DNA of 64,000 nucleotides from Pseudoalteromonas sp. NC201 (GTDB lineage: Bacteria; Pseudomonadota; Gammaproteobacteria; Enterobacterales; Alteromonadaceae), in contig NZ_CP022523.1 in NCBI RefSeq assembly GCF_002850255.1, positions 754,486-818,485 of the forward strand, written 5' to 3'. Positions 1-9,480 of the stretch are shown here, in pieces. Positions within the stretch are counted from its first letter, which is position 1; each line of letters begins with the position of its first letter. The notes below the pieces were generated by a model. It worked only from the letters and a program-made list of their open reading frames with translations, had not been told where the DNA came from and made no database searches. A program made the translations under genes and the position numbers.

Positions 1-356
1 ATGTCCTCGCGATAGCGATTGGTAACAAAACCTAAATGAAATACAGCAACAGGACCAATCCAATGAAAGCTGTCTTCTCTCGCGGGGGTCTTTGCGATGC
101 TATAAATTAAGGTATGTTTGTCATGCTGCGCTAATTTAAAAGCTCTAGCCCAAGGGTAAATAGAAAACTGTCCCTCGAGTTCCGCTGCTTTTAAAATCGC
201 TTTGACCAGATCGGTACTTGAACCTGCAACTTGGTGGTTTTCTATGGTTTGATTGGGTGGAGAAAGTTCCGTAACAACCTGCAATTTAGCCCATAAGGGC
301 AACGGGCTATTCAGCAAAATAAAAAGTAGTAGACGTCCAACAACAGCATTCGTCAT
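1..356 (-). CDS. Periplasmic solute-binding-like protein, cut by window edge
   Basis: Minus-strand reading frame starting at the ATG at 356 and still open at base 1, so only about 118 N-terminal residues are visible. It begins with a signal peptide (basic start, hydrophobic stretch LLLFILL, then a likely cleavage near LWAK). The mature part has the extracellular solute-binding family 3 pattern: a short strand, a loop, a helix with DLVKAILKAAEL, then IYPWARAFKLA, typical of the PAAT-like proteins common in Pseudoalteromonas and Shewanella. These proteins often stand alone without a transporter. A second family member lies directly upstream (376-1116). The ligand cannot be told. Confidence 0.7.
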   Translation of the reverse strand, partial: MTNAVVGRLLLFILLNSPLPLWAKLQVVTELSPPNQTIENHQVAGSSTDLVKAILKAAELEGQFSIYPWARAFKLAQHDKHTLIYSIAKTPAREDSFHWIGPVAVFHLGFVTNRYRED

Positions 357-375
357 TACCAAACAACTCCACACG

Positions 376-1116
376 TTAACGCGTTAATCTATATTTAGCA
401 TAGATGGATTTTATTTTTCCGTCATTAACCATTCGTCGCAAGGCGATATTTATTTCCGTTTGTAGCTCAGTTAGATGAGGCTGCAAGCGCATATGTACGG
501 GTAATCGGCTTATTTCATAGCAAGACTGAAATTTGCGATACTTTGGTTGTTGTGAAATATAGTAGTCTGCTGTCACCGAACCAATCATGATGTAGTCTAA
601 ACGCTCATGTTCAAGCTGTGCGAGCAGTTCTTTCTCCGATACATTTTCATAAACTATGATCTTGTCTTCGCCCAAGTGCGCTTCAAAATTATCGTAACGA
701 TATCCTCTTACTTTGCCGACCAATGCGCCGTAAAACTGCTCAGGCCTATGCTTGCCTACACAGCGAGATTGATACCCAAGCAGTACTTCGGTTGAGAAGG
801 CATAGTCGATGCTGTAAATCCCCGGAACGTCTGCTTCGGCCCGCCACACTTTATTGATCCCAGGTTCAATATCTATTTTACCTTGGTCGAAATAGCGCTG
901 TCCTCTGGCGACAGAGAGCGGCATAAACTCAAATTGGTGTGAAGTCAGTTTTGCCAACTCTTGAAAAATGTCGACAAAAATACCTTTGGGTTTTCCCTGT
1001 TCTTCAAAATAGTAAGGAGGATTAGCACCGTGATAGACCAGTACGGTATAGGTGTTCGCCTGCGCTAAGCCGGTTATTAGCAACAGGGTAAGCATTACTA
1101 TTTGAAAACACCGCAT
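376..1116 (-). CDS. Periplasmic amino-acid-binding-like protein (SBP_bac_3 family)
   Basis: 246 aa with a signal peptide (MRCFQIVMLTLLLITGLAQA). The mature chain has the family-3 solute-binding fold pattern: PPYYFEEQGKPKGIFVDIFQEL near residues 34-55, the hinge region with FMPLSVARGQRYF, and a C-terminal amphipathic helix (MVNDGKIKSIYAKYR). It sits 19 bases upstream of the partial relative at 1-356 on the same strand, so the two are probably co-transcribed. No ABC permease or ATPase is adjacent, so it may be a stand-alone ligand sensor or an orphan. The family is confident; the ligand is unknown. Confidence 0.8.
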   Translation of the reverse strand: MRCFQIVMLTLLLITGLAQANTYTVLVYHGANPPYYFEEQGKPKGIFVDIFQELAKLTSHQFEFMPLSVARGQRYFDQGKIDIEPGINKVWRAEADVPGIYSIDYAFSTEVLLGYQSRCVGKHRPEQFYGALVGKVRGYRYDNFEAHLGEDKIIVYENVSEKELLAQLEHERLDYIMIGSVTADYYISQQPKYRKFQSCYEISRLPVHMRLQPHLTELQTEINIALRRMVNDGKIKSIYAKYRLTR

Positions 1117-1268
1117 CGCAATCTTCAGGCTAAAGTAAAGGTATCTTCATAATATGCATGATTTTTAAGCGATGCAATTAATCCTTTCCTGATACCGTAT
1201 CGAGATAAATACATGAGAGTGATTATTTGTCACAAGCTATAAATATGGTGAATATTGCTTATATTGAA

Positions 1269-1282
1269 AATTGTCGACAATT
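1269..1282. promoter_or_regulatory. Palindromic operator 1 of the prp locus
   Basis: Perfect 14-base palindrome AATTGTCGACAATT in the 243-base gap in front of the GntR gene. A related site (1323-1334, ATTGTCTACAAC) lies 54 bases further on. GntR/FCD regulators such as FadR and PdhR bind short palindromes with this type of spacing, so autoregulation by the product of 1360-2037 is the natural reading. That binding is inferred. Confidence 0.5.
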
Positions 1283-1291
1283 TGCGGCGAG

Positions 1292-1317
1292 GCTGGTTGA
1301 CGTGCGCGTCAACCAGC
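1292..1317 (+). promoter_or_regulatory. Perfect 11-bp stem-loop between the two operators
   Basis: GCTGGTTGACG, loop TGCG, then CGTCAACCAGC: a flawless 11-bp stem with a 4-base loop. It lies between the two GntR-type palindromes and 43 bases before the gntR start. No T-tract follows, so it is not an ordinary terminator. It could be a 5'-UTR stabilising hairpin or a third protein-binding palindrome. Confidence 0.5.
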
Positions 1318-1322
1318 ACTAT

Positions 1323-1334
1323 ATTGTCTACAAC
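1323..1334. promoter_or_regulatory. Palindromic operator 2 of the prp locus
   Basis: ATTGTCTACAAC matches the first palindrome at ten of twelve positions and ends 26 bases before the regulator's start codon. Two similar sites in tandem are consistent with cooperative repression by the FCD-domain GntR regulator; binding is inferred. Confidence 0.4.
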
Positions 1335-1359
1335 TTAAATTACTAAGACTGGCTAACTA

Positions 1360-2037
1360 ATGATGAGCTTTTTTGACGAGCAAGCGGTTACTTCTTCTGA
1401 TAAAGCATTCTTTCGTATGCGAAAGGAAATTGTAGAAGGTGAAATAGCGGCAGGTTCTAAGCTCAGCGAAATGGAATTGTCGACAAAGTATGAAGTCAGC
1501 AGAGCGGTTGTTCGCGAGGCAATTAATCGCTTGGAGTCATGTCACCTAGTTGAACGTAAAGCCAATGTAGGGGCGCGCGTTGTTACTCTCACACCGGAAG
1601 GGCTGATGGAGCTTTATCAGATCCGTGAAGCACTAGAAGGGATGGCGGCAAGGCTTGCAGCGCAGCACATGACTGACACTGAAATTCAAGACTTAGAAGG
1701 TTTGTTGTCGAGTCAATTCGATGAAGTCAAAAACCAACATTCTTATTATCAAGAAGCGGGCGATCTCGATTTTCATTACCGCATTATTCTTGGCAGTAAA
1801 AATGCGAGTCTTATCTCTATGCTAGTCAATGGACTGTACCACTTGGTACGTATGTATCGTGTGCAGTTAGGGATGGCCGGTCCCCGCGTCACCACGGCAT
1901 TTGACGAGCATAAACATATCGTTCGTGCGATCAGTAACCGCGATCCTGAACTGGCAGAAATACTGATGCGTCGACATATTCAATATTCTAAAAATAATAT
2001 CGCAACCAAGTTAGCAAGCAATCAATCACACTTTTAA
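1360..2037 (+). CDS. GntR-family (FCD) regulator of the methylcitrate operon
   Basis: 225 aa. The N-terminal winged helix spans about residues 12-75 ([41 protein letters not shown], the GntR signature). The C-terminal all-helical FCD domain begins near [17 protein letters not shown] and carries the D/H-rich metal and ligand residues ([21 protein letters not shown] near the end). It is 14 bases upstream of prpB on the same strand and so probably forms part of the operon. In many proteobacteria a GntR/FCD protein, rather than a sigma-54 PrpR, controls this pathway, probably sensing 2-methylcitrate. A double ATG opens the frame and no strong ribosome site is visible. Confidence 0.85.
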   Translation: MMSFFDEQAVTSSDKAFFRMRKEIVEGEIAAGSKLSEMELSTKYEVSRAVVREAINRLESCHLVERKANVGARVVTLTPEGLMELYQIREALEGMAARLAAQHMTDTEIQDLEGLLSSQFDEVKNQHSYYQEAGDLDFHYRIILGSKNASLISMLVNGLYHLVRMYRVQLGMAGPRVTTAFDEHKHIVRAISNRDPELAEILMRRHIQYSKNNIATKLASNQSHF

Positions 2038-2051
2038 GAGAGAGCATCATC

Positions 2052-2930
2052 ATGAGCGCAGGAAAAAAATTTCGTGAAGCATTAAAAGCCAATAAACCGC
2101 TTCAAATCGTCGGCACTATCAACGCATATAGCGCTATGATGGCAAAGAAAATCGGTCATCAAGCTATCTATCTTTCTGGTGGTGGCGTTGCTAATGCATC
2201 TTATGGTTTACCTGACTTAGGAATGACATCTCTAAATGATGTAATTGCAGATGTAAGTCGCATTACCTCGGCTTGTGATCTACCTTTAATGGTCGACATT
2301 GATACTGGATGGGGCGGCGCTTTCAATATCGCAAAAACCATCCGAGATATGGAAAAAGCAGGTGCCGCTGCGGTACATATGGAAGATCAAGTAGCGCAAA
2401 AGCGTTGTGGTCACCGTCCAAATAAAGAAATCGTGTCGACAGAAGAAATGGTTGACCGTATTAAAGCAGCAGTTGATGCGCGCACCGATCCTGACTTTTT
2501 CATTATGGCAAGAACAGATTCGTTTGCACAAGAAGGGCTAGAAGCGGCAATTGAACGTGCAAAAGCTTATGTTGCAGCAGGCGCTGATGGCATTTTTGCA
2601 GAAGCGGTACAAACTGAAGAACACTATCGCGCATTCAGCGAAGCACTTGATGTGCCCATCCTAGCGAATATCACTGAGTTTGGTAAGACAGAACTTTGGA
2701 ACAAAGCTGAGCTAGGTGAGTGGGGCGTAGATATGGTGCTATACCCATTGAGTGCGTTCAGAGCGATGAACAAAGCGGCGGAGCTGGTGTATCAGTCTAT
2801 TTTAGAAAATGGGGACCAGAAAGCGGTACTCGATACCATGCAAACCCGAATGGATTTGTATGATTACCTTGGCTATCACGATTATGAGCAAAAGCTCGAT
2901 GCATTATTCGCCGAAGGTAAAAATAAGTAA
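2052..2930 (+). CDS. prpB: 2-methylisocitrate lyase
   Basis: 292 aa, the usual PrpB length. It cleaves 2-methylisocitrate to pyruvate and succinate in the last step of the methylcitrate cycle. The isocitrate-lyase-superfamily signature KRCGH(R) with the catalytic Cys is at about residues 117-122. The Mg-binding residues follow the pattern DIDTGWGG and MEDQ. AGAGAG just before the start serves as ribosome site, and the gene begins 14 bases after the regulator. The C-terminal [17 protein letters not shown] matches PrpB rather than MceB-like carboxyvinyl mutases. Identification is very secure. Confidence 0.95.
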   Translation: MSAGKKFREALKANKPLQIVGTINAYSAMMAKKIGHQAIYLSGGGVANASYGLPDLGMTSLNDVIADVSRITSACDLPLMVDIDTGWGGAFNIAKTIRDMEKAGAAAVHMEDQVAQKRCGHRPNKEIVSTEEMVDRIKAAVDARTDPDFFIMARTDSFAQEGLEAAIERAKAYVAAGADGIFAEAVQTEEHYRAFSEALDVPILANITEFGKTELWNKAELGEWGVDMVLYPLSAFRAMNKAAELVYQSILENGDQKAVLDTMQTRMDLYDYLGYHDYEQKLDALFAEGKNK

Positions 2931-2938
2931 AAATTAAA

Positions 2939-2961
2939 GCTGTTGAGGGTTGCTCAGCAGC
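2939..2961 (+). promoter_or_regulatory. Intercistronic stem-loop prpB-prpC
   Basis: GCTGTTGAG and CTCAGCAGC pair around a 5-base loop (9 bp with one G-U) in the 77-base gap between prpB and prpC. No T-run follows. It probably tunes mRNA stability or relative expression rather than stopping transcription. Confidence 0.4.
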
Positions 2962-3007
2962 ACAAAATATCAATACCCAGCAGGTAAAAAATTCAGGAGA
3001 CAATAAT

Positions 3008-4129
3008 ATGGCTAAAGTACTAAGTGGCGCGGGCCTTCGTGGTCAAGTAGCAGGAAAAACAGCACTATCAACGGTAGGTAAGTCGGGCTCAGGTTTGACT
3101 TATCGTGGCTACGATGTAAAGGATCTAGCTGAAAATTGTCAGTTTGAAGAGGTGGCTCACCTTATCCTTAAAGGTAACTTACCAAATCAAGCTGAACTAG
3201 ACGCTTATAAAAGCGAGCTAAAAGCAATGCGCGGTTTGCCGCAGGCATTAAAAGAAGTATTAGAACGTATTCCTGCTGACGCACACCCAATGGACGTATT
3301 ACGTACGGGTTGTTCAATGCTTGGTAACCTTGAAGGTGAAGCAAGTTTTGATGAACAAGGTAAAGTAACCGATCGCATGCTAGCAAGTTTCCCAAGCATT
3401 ATTTGTTACTGGTATCGCTTTAGCCATGATGGCGTTCGTATCGATGTAGAGACGGATGACGACTCAATCGGTGCACACTTCTTACACTTATTGCACGGCG
3501 AAAAACCAAGTGAGCTACATGAGCGTGTGATGCACGTATCACTTATCCTTTATGCAGAGCACGAGTTTAACGCGTCGACCTTTACAGCTCGTGTTTGTGC
3601 CTCAACGCTTTCTGATATGCATTCATGTATTACTGGTGCAATTGGTTCTCTACGTGGTCCACTTCACGGTGGCGCAAACGAAGCGGCAATGGAAATGATT
3701 GAGCGCTTTGAATCTGCGGATCACGCAGAGCAAGAAATGATGGGTATGCTTGAGCGTAAAGAAAAGATCATGGGCTTTGGTCACGCTATCTATTCAGAAT
3801 GTGACCCTCGTAACGAAATCATCAAACGTTGGTCTGAAAAACTAGCGGCAGATGTGGGTGATACGGTACTTTACCCTGTATCTGTACGCTGTGAAGAAGT
3901 CATGTGGCGCGAGAAAAAACTATTCTGTAATGCTGATTTCTTCCATGCATCAGCTTATAACTTCATGAAGATCCCGACTAAATTGTTCACACCAATCTTT
4001 GTTATGTCACGCTTAACAGGTTGGGCTGCACACGTTATGGAGCAGCGCGCAGATAACCGTATCATTCGTCCATCGGCGGAATATACTGGCGAGGAGCTAC
4101 GCCCAGTTCCAGCCATATCTGAGCGTTAA
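3008..4129 (+). CDS. prpC: 2-methylcitrate synthase
   Basis: 373 aa type-II citrate-synthase fold. It condenses propionyl-CoA with oxaloacetate to 2-methylcitrate. Visible landmarks are LTYRGYDVKDLAE near the N-terminus, the active-site region RGPLHGGANEAAMEM (catalytic His), MGFGHAIYSECDPR (second His) and the C-terminal Arg-rich RIIRPSAEYTGEE. The short length and the location between prpB and acnD separate it from GltA. A clear ribosome site AGGAG stands 6 bases before the ATG. Confidence 0.95.
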   Translation: MAKVLSGAGLRGQVAGKTALSTVGKSGSGLTYRGYDVKDLAENCQFEEVAHLILKGNLPNQAELDAYKSELKAMRGLPQALKEVLERIPADAHPMDVLRTGCSMLGNLEGEASFDEQGKVTDRMLASFPSIICYWYRFSHDGVRIDVETDDDSIGAHFLHLLHGEKPSELHERVMHVSLILYAEHEFNASTFTARVCASTLSDMHSCITGAIGSLRGPLHGGANEAAMEMIERFESADHAEQEMMGMLERKEKIMGFGHAIYSECDPRNEIIKRWSEKLAADVGDTVLYPVSVRCEEVMWREKKLFCNADFFHASAYNFMKIPTKLFTPIFVMSRLTGWAAHVMEQRADNRIIRPSAEYTGEELRPVPAISER

Positions 4130-4203
4130 TCGAACACTGTTCGAATCTATTCTGGCGGTCGCCATGGCCGCCTGTTCTCCGTCACCGATTGTTGGAAGTT
4201 GTT

Positions 4204-6798
4204 ATGAATACTCAATTCCGTAAACGTTTACCTGATTCTGAGCTTTGCTATTACGATACAAAAGAAGCGGTAGAAGCCATCAAACCAGGTAGCTACGAGA
4301 CTTTACCTTATACCTCACGCGTCCTTGCTGAAAACTTAGTACGCCGCGCTGAGCCTGAAAAACTCAATGATTATCTTGAACAAATTATCGAGCGTCGTCG
4401 CGATTTGGACTTTCCGTGGTTTCCTGCTCGCGTGGTTTGCCATGATATTTTGGGTCAAACTGCGCTAGTCGACCTTGCGGGTTTGCGTGATGCTATCGCT
4501 GAAAAAGGCGGCGATCCGGCTAAAGTCAATCCAGTCGTACCGACTCAACTGATTGTGGATCACAGCTTGGCTGTAGAGCACGCCGGTTATGAAGAAGATG
4601 CATTTGAGAAAAACCGCGCGATTGAAGACCGTCGAAATGACGACCGTTTTCATTTTATCAACTGGACCAAAACGGCATTTAAAAACGTTGATGTGATCCC
4701 GCCAGGCAACGGTATTTTGCACCAAATCAATTTGGAAAAAATGTCGCCAGTTATTCAAGCGCGCGACGGTGTTGCCTTCCCTGACACGCTTGTTGGCACC
4801 GACAGCCACACGCCACACGTTGATGCACTCGGTGTTATTGCCGTTGGTGTGGGTGGCCTTGAAGCAGAAAGCGTGATGCTTGGCCGTGCTTCATACATGC
4901 GATTGCCGGATATTGTTGGGGTTGAAATCATTGGCAAACGTCAACCGGGGATCACCGCAACGGATATCGTACTGGCGATCACTGAGTTTTTGCGTAAAGA
5001 GCGCGTCGTTTCTAGCTACTTAGAATTCTTTGGTGAAGGTACGCAAGATCTTAATTTAGGTGACCGTGCGACAATTTCAAACATGACACCAGAGTATGGT
5101 GCAACCGCGGCCATGTTCTACATCGATGAACAAACCATTGATTATTTGAAGCTCACAGGCCGTGATGACGAGCAAATAAAGCTGGTGGAAAAATACGCTA
5201 AGCTGACAGGACTTTGGGCTGATTCTTTACAAAACGTACAGTACGAGCGTGTACTTAAGTTCGATTTGTCGACGGTGACGCGTAATATTGCAGGTCCTTC
5301 AAATCCGCATCGCCGCGTTGCAACTAACGACCTTGCTAATCAAGGTATCGTTAAAGAGATTGAAGCGCCAAAAGATGGTTTGATGCCAGATGGTGCCGTG
5401 ATCATCGCTGCTATCACCAGTTGCACTAATACCAGTAACCCACGTAACGTAGTTGCCGCAGGCTTACTGGCCCGTAATGCCAATAAATTAGGTCTTGCTC
5501 GTAAGCCTTGGGTGAAAACGTCTTTTGCACCGGGGTCAAAAGCAGTACGTTCTTATATGGAAGAGGCAAAGCTTCTACCTGAGCTTGAGCAGCTCGGTTT
5601 TGGTGTTGTTGCCTTTGCTTGTACGACTTGTAATGGCATGAGTGGTGCACTTGATCCGAAAATTCAACAAGAAGTGATTGACCGTGATTTATATTCAACG
5701 GCAGTGTTATCGGGTAACCGTAACTTTGACGGTCGAATTCACCCTTACGCAAAACAAGCCTTCTTAGCTTCACCACCGTTGGTTGTGGCTTATGCAATTG
5801 CAGGCACCGTGCGCTTTGATATTGAAAATGGTGTCTTAGGTCGTGACCAAGAGGGCAATCCGGTCACGCTTAAAGATATCTGGCCAAGCGATGAAGAAAT
5901 CGATGCGGTGATCAAAGAAAGCGTAAAACCAGAGCAGTTCCGCGCCGTTTATGAGCCAATGTTTGACCTCACGGTAGACTATGGTGAAGACAACGACCCA
6001 CTTTATCAGTGGCGTCCAACGAGTACCTATATTCGTCGTCCTCCTTATTGGGAAGGGGCACTCGCGAGCGAGCGTACCATGAAAGGCATGCGTCCATTAG
6101 CGATTTTAGGCGACAACATCACGACGGATCATTTATCGCCATCGAATGCGATTTTGGCAAGCAGTGCGGCGGGTGAGTATCTGGCTAAAATGGGCTTACC
6201 AGAGGAAGATTTCAACTCATACGCGACACATCGAGGTGATCACTTAACGGCGCAGCGTGCGACATTCGCCAACCCCAAACTGTTAAACGAAATGGTGGTA
6301 GAAAACGGTGAAGTAGTACAAGGTTCACTGGCGCGTGTTGAGCCTGAAGGCAAAGTCACCAGAATGTGGGAAGCCATCGAAACCTATATGGAGCGTAAAC
6401 AGCCGCTGATCATCGTTGCAGGCGCAGATTACGGCCAAGGCTCGTCTCGTGACTGGGCTGCAAAAGGTGTGCGTTTGGCTGGAGTTGAAGTTATCGCAGC
6501 AGAAGGGTTTGAGCGTATTCACCGTACTAACTTAATCGGTATGGGTGTACTACCGCTTGAGTTTAAAGCGGGCACTACCCGTAAAACGCTTGAACTTGAT
6601 GGTACAGAAACCTATGACGTTGAGGGGGAACCGGCACCAGGTGCTACATTAACTCTCGTAATTAACCGTCAAAGTGGTGAGCGTGTAGAGGTGCCTGTGA
6701 CTTGTCGATTAGATACCTTTGAAGAAGTATCTATTTACTCTGCAGGTGGCGTGTTACAACGCTTTGCTCAAGACTTCCTCGAAGCGGAAGGCGTATAA
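4204..6798 (+). CDS. acnD: Fe/S-dependent 2-methylcitrate dehydratase, AcnD type
   Basis: 864 aa aconitase-superfamily protein. I start it at the ATG at 4204, with GGAAG 5 bases upstream, rather than at the TTG at 4189. The [4Fe-4S] ligands are in ITSCTNTSNP and FACTTCNGMSGA. GADYGQGSSRDWAAKGVRLAGVE is the C-terminal swivel-domain signature. AcnD dehydrates 2-methylcitrate to trans-2-methylaconitate, which then needs the isomerase PrpF. The prpF gene follows with only 2 bases between, which fixes this as AcnD rather than AcnA. It replaces PrpD in this organism. A GC-rich inverted repeat (GGCGG...CCGCC, 4153-4172) sits in the gap after prpC. Confidence 0.95.
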   Translation: MNTQFRKRLPDSELCYYDTKEAVEAIKPGSYETLPYTSRVLAENLVRRAEPEKLNDYLEQIIERRRDLDFPWFPARVVCHDILGQTALVDLAGLRDAIAEKGGDPAKVNPVVPTQLIVDHSLAVEHAGYEEDAFEKNRAIEDRRNDDRFHFINWTKTAFKNVDVIPPGNGILHQINLEKMSPVIQARDGVAFPDTLVGTDSHTPHVDALGVIAVGVGGLEAESVMLGRASYMRLPDIVGVEIIGKRQPGITATDIVLAITEFLRKERVVSSYLEFFGEGTQDLNLGDRATISNMTPEYGATAAMFYIDEQTIDYLKLTGRDDEQIKLVEKYAKLTGLWADSLQNVQYERVLKFDLSTVTRNIAGPSNPHRRVATNDLANQGIVKEIEAPKDGLMPDGAVIIAAITSCTNTSNPRNVVAAGLLARNANKLGLARKPWVKTSFAPGSKAVRSYMEEAKLLPELEQLGFGVVAFACTTCNGMSGALDPKIQQEVIDRDLYSTAVLSGNRNFDGRIHPYAKQAFLASPPLVVAYAIAGTVRFDIENGVLGRDQEGNPVTLKDIWPSDEEIDAVIKESVKPEQFRAVYEPMFDLTVDYGEDNDPLYQWRPTSTYIRRPPYWEGALASERTMKGMRPLAILGDNITTDHLSPSNAILASSAAGEYLAKMGLPEEDFNSYATHRGDHLTAQRATFANPKLLNEMVVENGEVVQGSLARVEPEGKVTRMWEAIETYMERKQPLIIVAGADYGQGSSRDWAAKGVRLAGVEVIAAEGFERIHRTNLIGMGVLPLEFKAGTTRKTLELDGTETYDVEGEPAPGATLTLVINRQSGERVEVPVTCRLDTFEEVSIYSAGGVLQRFAQDFLEAEGV

Positions 6799-6800
6799 CC

Positions 6801-7976
6801 ATGAGTCAATTTAAGCCGCAAATTAAAATTCCCGCCACTTATATGCGTGGCGGCACCTCTAAAGGGGTGTTCTTTAATTTAACAGATTTACCCGAGTACG
6901 CGCAGCAACCGGGTGAAGCGCGAGATAACTTGCTGCTACGTGTGATTGGCAGCCCAGATCCCTATGGTAAACATACCGATGGCATGGGCGGTGCAACTTC
7001 CAGTACCAGCAAAACCGTGATCTTAAGTAAAAGCGACAAAGCCGACCATGACGTGGACTACTTATTTGGTCAGGTTGCTATCGACAAACCATTTATTGAT
7101 TGGAGCGGAAACTGTGGCAATTTAACGGCTGCGGTGGGGGCATTTGCAATCAGCAATGGCTTAGTCGATGCGAATAAAGTGCCAGAGAATGGTGTTGCTG
7201 TCGTTAAAATCTGGCAGGCGAATATTAGCAAAACCATAGTAGCGCATGTTCCAATCAGCAATGGAGAAGTGCAAGAGACGGGCGACTTTGAACTGGATGG
7301 CGTAACTTTCCCAGCAGCAGAAGTGGTGGTTGAGTTTATGGATCCAAGCGACCCAGATGTTGATATGTTTCCGTCGGGCAATCTCGTCGATACGTTAACT
7401 GTGCCTGATGAAGGCACCTTTGAAGTGACCATGATAAGTGCCGGGATCCCAACGCTTTTCTTCCGTGCTTCCGATTTAGGTTATGAAGGTACAGAGTTAC
7501 AAGAAGCAATTAATGGAGACCCAGCTGCACTAGAGCGATTTGAAAAGTTCCGTGCTTATGGCGCAGTTAAAATGGGTTTAATAGGTCATATTGACGAAGC
7601 GAAAGTTCGCCAACATACCCCAAAAATTGCCTTCGTTGCACCTGCTAAATCTTATGCTGCGTCGAGCGGTAAAGCGGTGGCAGCCAATACCATCGACTTA
7701 AACGTTCGCGCCTTATCTATGGGTAAGTTGCACCATGCGATGATGGGAACTGCCGCTGTGGCGATAGCAACCGCGGCGGCAATTCCTGGCACCCTAGTTA
7801 ACGAAGCCGCTGGTGGTGGTGATCTTAACTCCGTGACCTTTGGACATCCGTCAGGCACCTTAAAGGTTGGCGCTGAAGCACTGCAAGAGTCTGGTCGTTG
7901 GCAAGCTAAAAAAGCCGTCATGAGCCGCAGCGCTCGCGTGCTAATGGAAGGCCGAGTTCGCGTCCCAGAGGCGTAG
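6801..7976 (+). CDS. prpF: 2-methylaconitate cis-trans isomerase
   Basis: 391 aa PrpF family. It isomerises the trans-2-methylaconitate made by AcnD to the cis isomer for hydration by aconitase. Family signatures are MRGGTSKGVFF at the N-terminus, DGMGGATSSTSKT, DWSGNCGNLTAAVGAFAI (catalytic Cys region) and FGHPSGTL near the C-terminus. It starts 2 bases after acnD and is the last gene before a hairpin terminator. Presence of both acnD and prpF completes a PrpD-independent methylcitrate cycle. Confidence 0.95.
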   Translation: MSQFKPQIKIPATYMRGGTSKGVFFNLTDLPEYAQQPGEARDNLLLRVIGSPDPYGKHTDGMGGATSSTSKTVILSKSDKADHDVDYLFGQVAIDKPFIDWSGNCGNLTAAVGAFAISNGLVDANKVPENGVAVVKIWQANISKTIVAHVPISNGEVQETGDFELDGVTFPAAEVVVEFMDPSDPDVDMFPSGNLVDTLTVPDEGTFEVTMISAGIPTLFFRASDLGYEGTELQEAINGDPAALERFEKFRAYGAVKMGLIGHIDEAKVRQHTPKIAFVAPAKSYAASSGKAVAANTIDLNVRALSMGKLHHAMMGTAAVAIATAAAIPGTLVNEAAGGGDLNSVTFGHPSGTLKVGAEALQESGRWQAKKAVMSRSARVLMEGRVRVPEA

Positions 7977-7991
7977 CTCCATACTAAATTA

Positions 7992-8018
7992 AAGGCTCTG
8001 TTCCCAAGAGCCTTATTC
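7992..8018 (+). terminator. Terminator of the prp operon
   Basis: AAGGCTCT and AGAGCCTT form an 8-bp stem around a 7-base loop, starting 15 bases after the prpF stop and followed by ATTCTCT. The T-tract is poor, but position and stem fit the operon end. Confidence 0.6.
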
Positions 8019-8124
8019 TCTACATAAGAAAACTCCCGAGTTGTTGCTTGGTCGTTAAGGTGTGCCTGTCATTCGGCTTCTTCTTTGATTTCCACCATGC
8101 AGACTTGAAATTCATAAGGACGAT

Positions 8125-8724
8125 ATGATGTTTGAAGCTTTACTTTCTGTGGCAATCACAACCGCGGTGTTACTTGGTTCACCCGGTCCTGCGCCACTTG
8201 CGCTGGCTGCAACGGGGGCGAGTCAAGGTGTTAAAAAAGGTTTCCCGTTCTTAGCAGGTATTTTGGCAGGATTGCTTGTTGCGGTGATCTTTGCAGCCAC
8301 TGGAATTGCAGGGTTACTGGTTAGTCATCCCCAAGTGGCGCTTGTACTCAAATGGCTTGCAGCCGCCTACTTAATTTATGTTGCCTACAAAATTGCAGCA
8401 AACAACGCTGCGCTTGGCAATGCAGGTACGCAGCTACCGAGCTTTAAAGATGGGTTTATTCTTAACCTCCTCAACCCCAAAGCCTACGCGGCTTGTATCG
8501 CTATTTTTGCGACGACTTCGGTGCCGGCAAGCTCAAACCTAGTTGCTACGCTACTTGCCGCTAGCGTGTGCTACGTGGTGGCGATAGTGGTCGACACAAT
8601 GTGGCTGGTATTAGGTGGTGTGATTTTTAAAACACTGAATGATGAGACCGTACTTAAACGGATCCGAATTGGTTTTGCGTTGACTTTGGTTGTGCTCGTT
8701 CTTTACGGGCTATTTGTCGTTTGA
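8125..8724 (+). CDS. LysE/RhtB-family exporter
   Basis: 199 aa with about six hydrophobic segments. The LysE-family landmarks are GSPGPAPLALAATGASQGVKKG at the N-terminus and KDGFILNLLNPKAYAACIAIF in the middle. Family members export amino acids or their derivatives through the inner membrane. It begins with a double ATG after AAGGACGAT and is preceded by the prp terminator, so it is a separate unit. The substrate is unknown. A second, unrelated LysE protein lies at 26707-27315. Confidence 0.85.
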   Translation: MMFEALLSVAITTAVLLGSPGPAPLALAATGASQGVKKGFPFLAGILAGLLVAVIFAATGIAGLLVSHPQVALVLKWLAAAYLIYVAYKIAANNAALGNAGTQLPSFKDGFILNLLNPKAYAACIAIFATTSVPASSNLVATLLAASVCYVVAIVVDTMWLVLGGVIFKTLNDETVLKRIRIGFALTLVVLVLYGLFVV

Positions 8725-8808
8725 GGTTGATGGGAAGTCACAGGCATAGCTTTTAGACTTGAATAGATGTAATAATCTGAGTTATGCAACCGTCACTCAG
8801 AAAAGCCA

Positions 8809-9414
8809 ATGATCGCCCCACCAGATGAAAACAACGTCCCCATAAGTGACATCCGTGTTGAATTTTCGGACTCGGCATTTGCTTTGAGAACGTTAAGAGC
8901 GGGTGAATATCAACGGTTGGAGCGTCTGTTTTCGCTTAGATATGGTGAAGAGTACGATGCCGAAGAGTTATTAAAGTTACGACAACAAAGAGTGCTAGTA
9001 CCTTTTTTACAAGCAGCTGAAGATAAATCAAAGCACTGTATTTGTGTGCGGCAAACTCAAACGCGCGAAATGCTTGGCATGATCTTAATTACAGTCGATG
9101 ACTCAGCGGCCAAAAAAGTGCTGGTAGAAGAGAGTTGGTTTATCCACGATACTCTGTTCGACAAGGTGTTTTGTTTATTCGTGACAGAGTATTTGAATAC
9201 GCTAGGTTTCGCTTTGGTTGAATTTAGAGTCGACGAGCGTAATGATTTAGTACGCCGGTTGGTTGAGCAACTTGGTGCGTGTTTTGATGGCATATTACGT
9301 CGTGCAGGTGTTTATCGGAACGAGTGCTTCAACCAAGCTGTGTACTCTATTTCTCAGGAAGAGTGGCAGTGCGTTGTTCCTCTGTATTCTATTTACAAAG
9401 CATTGCCACAATAA
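8809..9414 (+). CDS. GNAT-like acyltransferase (tentative)
   Basis: 201 aa without signal peptide or membrane segment. The pattern FALRTLRAGEYQRLERLF, then a strand-rich middle (REMLGMILITVDDS) and the tail YLNTLGFALVEFRVDERNDLVRRLVEQLGACFDGILRRAGVYRNECFNQAVYSI resembles a RimJ/RimL-type N-acetyltransferase: conserved family positions in the last third, with R/D-N-x-x-R-R-L-x-E-x-L-G. It is oriented with the LysE gene, 84 bases downstream. The acetyl acceptor is unknown. Confidence 0.55.
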   Translation: MIAPPDENNVPISDIRVEFSDSAFALRTLRAGEYQRLERLFSLRYGEEYDAEELLKLRQQRVLVPFLQAAEDKSKHCICVRQTQTREMLGMILITVDDSAAKKVLVEESWFIHDTLFDKVFCLFVTEYLNTLGFALVEFRVDERNDLVRRLVEQLGACFDGILRRAGVYRNECFNQAVYSISQEEWQCVVPLYSIYKALPQ

Positions 9415-9480
9415 TAATGAAGCTTAAAGTGTGCATTTATGGAAAGTAAACCAAAGTATCGGCTGGGTCCGTTAGCGCGA

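Noticed and set aside
4465-5797. Open frames antisense to acnD (4465-4818 and 5426-5797)
   Set aside because: Codon use and translation show no domain; they are reverse-strand shadows of a well-supported gene.
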